In this document: positions 62,456 to 64,000 of the stretch, in pieces
How positions within the stretch are numbered: position 1 is the stretch's first letter
How the letters are laid out: each line of letters begins with the position of its first letter
From: Rhodoferax fermentans
GTDB taxonomy: Bacteria > Pseudomonadota > Gammaproteobacteria > Burkholderiales > Burkholderiaceae_C
Assembly (NCBI RefSeq): GCF_002017865.1
Contig: NZ_MTJN01000002.1
Location: forward strand, 1,488,001 to 1,552,000
Length of the DNA stretch: 64,000 nt
Reading direction: 5' to 3'
Program-made: the position numbers and the translations under genes
The notes under the pieces: generated by a model
What the model was told of the DNA's origin: nothing
The model's input: the letters and a program-made list of their open reading frames with translations, nothing else
Database searches by the model: none

Positions 62456-64000
62456 ATGATCAGACTCTCAGAACTCAAACTTCCCCTGTCCGCCCTGCCG
62501 GTGGTGACCCGCCGCTCTGCCGATGCCCCGGCTGAAACCGATGCCGACCGCGCACCCATCATCCATCCGTTTGAGGCCCTGACGCGAATGAGCGCGCAGG
62601 CGTTGGGTGTGGACCTAGCAGACATCACCCACTTGCACGTCTTCAAACGCAGTTTTGACGCGCGCAAGGCCGAACTGCTGGCGGTGTTCATCGTCGACGT
62701 CACGTTGAACGATCCGGCGCTGGAAACCCGGCTGCTGGCCCAGTTTCAAGGCAACCCACACATCCAGCCCACACCCGACATGGCTTACAAGCTGGTGGCC
62801 AGCGCGCCCGCCAATTTGCCGCGGCGTCCGGTGGTGGTGGGTTTTGGCCCGTGTGGCATGTTTGCCGCGCTCATTTTGGCGCAGATGGGGTTCAAACCCA
62901 TCGTGCTGGAGCGTGGCCGCAAGGTGCGTGAACGCACCAAAGACACCTGGGGCCTGTGGCGCAAACACGTGCTCAACCCCGAGAGCAATGTGCAGTTTGG
63001 TGAAGGCGGCGCCGGCACGTTTTCGGACGGTAAGTTGTGGAGCCAGATCAAAGACCCGCGCCACCTGGGCCGCCAGGTGATGACCGAGTTTGTGAATTTT
63101 GGCGCGCCGCCCGAGATTCTGGTGGAAGCGCACCCGCACATCGGCACCTTCAAGCTGGTCAAGGTGGTCGAGAACCTGCGCGAACGCATCATCGCCCTGG
63201 GTGGCGAAATTCGCTTTGAGCAGCGCGTGATGGATGTCGAGGTCGACACAGCCAACGGCAAACGCCAGCTGCGTAGCCTGACGGTGCTGGATCAGGCCAG
63301 CGGTCAGACGTATGACTTGCGCGCCGACCAGGTCATCCTGGCGCTGGGCCACAGCGCACGCGACACCTTTGCCATGTTGCATGGGCGTGGTGTGGCCACC
63401 CAGGCCAAACCGTTTTCGGTGGGCTTTCGGATTGAACACCCACAAAGCCTGATCGACCGCGCACTGTGGGGCCGCCACGCGGGCAACCCGGTGCTGGGCG
63501 CCGCTGCCTACAAGCTGGTGCACCACGCGCAAAACGGCCGCGCCGTCTACAGCTTTTGCATGTGCCCGGGCGGCACCGTGGTGGCCGCCACGAGTGAGCC
63601 GGGCCGGGTCGTGACCAACGGCATGAGCCAGTACTCACGCGCCGAGCGCAACGCCAACGCCGGGCTGGTGGTGGGCATCGAGCCCATCGACTACCCGCAA
63701 GACAGCGCCGCGTTTATCGAGGCTTTTGGGCCTGTGACCGGCGAACAATATGCGCAGGAAGCTCTGGAATTGAGAGCACTCGACCCGAAAGCCGTGCACC
63801 CACTGGCGGGCATCAACCTGCAGCGCCAGCTCGAAGCCAACGCCTATGTGCTGGGCGGCAGCACCTACGAAGCACCCGGCCAGCTGGTGGGTGACTTCAT
63901 CCGGGGTGAGGCATCGAGCCAGTTTGGCAGTGTGTTGCCCTCGTACAAACCGGGCGTCAAGCTGGGCGATTTGCATGGCGCCCTGCCCGACTACGCGATA
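62456..64000 (+). CDS. NAD(P)/FAD-dependent dehydrogenase (COG2509 type), truncated by the window end
   Basis: The first 515 codons of a flavoprotein cut off at the right edge. It starts MIRLSELKLPLSALP with a helical N-terminal domain, then the FAD dinucleotide fold PVVVGFGPCGMFAALILAQMGFKPIVLERG, and GEGGAGTFSDGKLWSQI, VILALGHSARDTF and YSFCMCPGGTVVAA, a pattern of COG2509 uncharacterised dehydrogenases. The substrate is unknown. The ATG at 62456 is chosen from protein-like start context. Confidence 0.88.
   Translation, partial: MIRLSELKLPLSALPVVTRRSADAPAETDADRAPIIHPFEALTRMSAQALGVDLADITHLHVFKRSFDARKAELLAVFIVDVTLNDPALETRLLAQFQGNPHIQPTPDMAYKLVASAPANLPRRPVVVGFGPCGMFAALILAQMGFKPIVLERGRKVRERTKDTWGLWRKHVLNPESNVQFGEGGAGTFSDGKLWSQIKDPRHLGRQVMTEFVNFGAPPEILVEAHPHIGTFKLVKVVENLRERIIALGGEIRFEQRVMDVEVDTANGKRQLRSLTVLDQASGQTYDLRADQVILALGHSARDTFAMLHGRGVATQAKPFSVGFRIEHPQSLIDRALWGRHAGNPVLGAAAYKLVHHAQNGRAVYSFCMCPGGTVVAATSEPGRVVTNGMSQYSRAERNANAGLVVGIEPIDYPQDSAAFIEAFGPVTGEQYAQEALELRALDPKAVHPLAGINLQRQLEANAYVLGGSTYEAPGQLVGDFIRGEASSQFGSVLPSYKPGVKLGDLHGALPDYAI

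Noticed and set aside
1..64000. tRNA genes, rRNA operons, CRISPR arrays, insertion sequences and prophage genes
   Set aside because: None was recognised when reading both strands; only rnpB was found among structural RNAs. Small RNAs cannot be excluded by eye.

Overview
The window is a dense stretch of a GC-rich (roughly 63% by eye) betaproteobacterial chromosome. Gene order, protein character and repeat content fit the Comamonadaceae (Rhodoferax, Polaromonas or Acidovorax type). The genus is an inference from remembered family features; no search was run. There is no tRNA, rRNA operon, CRISPR array, insertion sequence or prophage. The only RNA gene recognised is rnpB.

Layout. 2-4316: the 3' end of an unidentified gene, then a minus-strand glucose-type ABC importer (gtsABCD-like) with a 21-bp AT-rich palindrome upstream. 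4445-10676: a MocR-family regulator divergent from a plus-strand run of amino-acid racemase, EamA exporter, aminotransferase, GST and PhzF-like genes. 10865-15303: a small conserved protein, a phasin (the cell probably makes polyhydroxyalkanoate), a second EamA transporter, a creatininase-like hydrolase, a PhnA-type protein, an AlaX-type tRNA editor and a DUF167 protein. 15341-22931: a membrane protein, an RNB exoribonuclease, a TonB-domain protein, aroE, mtgA, two phospholipid genes and ruvC. 22992-25096: an AraC regulator divergent from an Fsr-type MFS pump.

25137-44619 holds a complete dcw (division and cell wall) cluster on the minus strand. Read in the direction of transcription it is mraZ-rsmH-ftsL-ftsI-murE-murF-mraY-murD-ftsW-murG-murC-ddl-ftsQ-ftsA-ftsZ, then a DUF3334 (CheX-like) gene, lpxC and a 58-residue membrane protein. 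Many junctions overlap by 1-7 bases, so the cluster is probably co-transcribed and translationally coupled. Four 10-bp-spaced boxes upstream of mraZ form a clear MraZ operator. 44912-55010 is a second long minus-strand run: dapF, a DUF484 gene, xerC, a small protein, rlmI, a COG0523 GTPase, a dksA that lacks most zinc-finger cysteines, a STAS-domain gene, hslV and hslU. 55215-64000 holds a Nudix/metallo-beta-lactamase fusion, a degenerate pseudouridine synthase, a D-Ala-D-Ala dipeptidase, an NhaR-like regulator, an Rrf2 regulator without Fe-S cysteines, rnpB, cysK, an AlkD-like gene and a truncated FAD-dependent dehydrogenase.

The most unusual signal crosses gene boundaries. A family of short palindromic elements (core AGCCCTT...AAGGGCT with flanking AGCTA-type and GGCCTCT-type arms) occurs about a dozen times. 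Several copies lie inside essential housekeeping genes (murG, aroE, dapF, rlmI, probably murF and rnb) without breaking the reading frame, and most use the same frame. This resembles the behaviour of Rickettsia palindromic elements.
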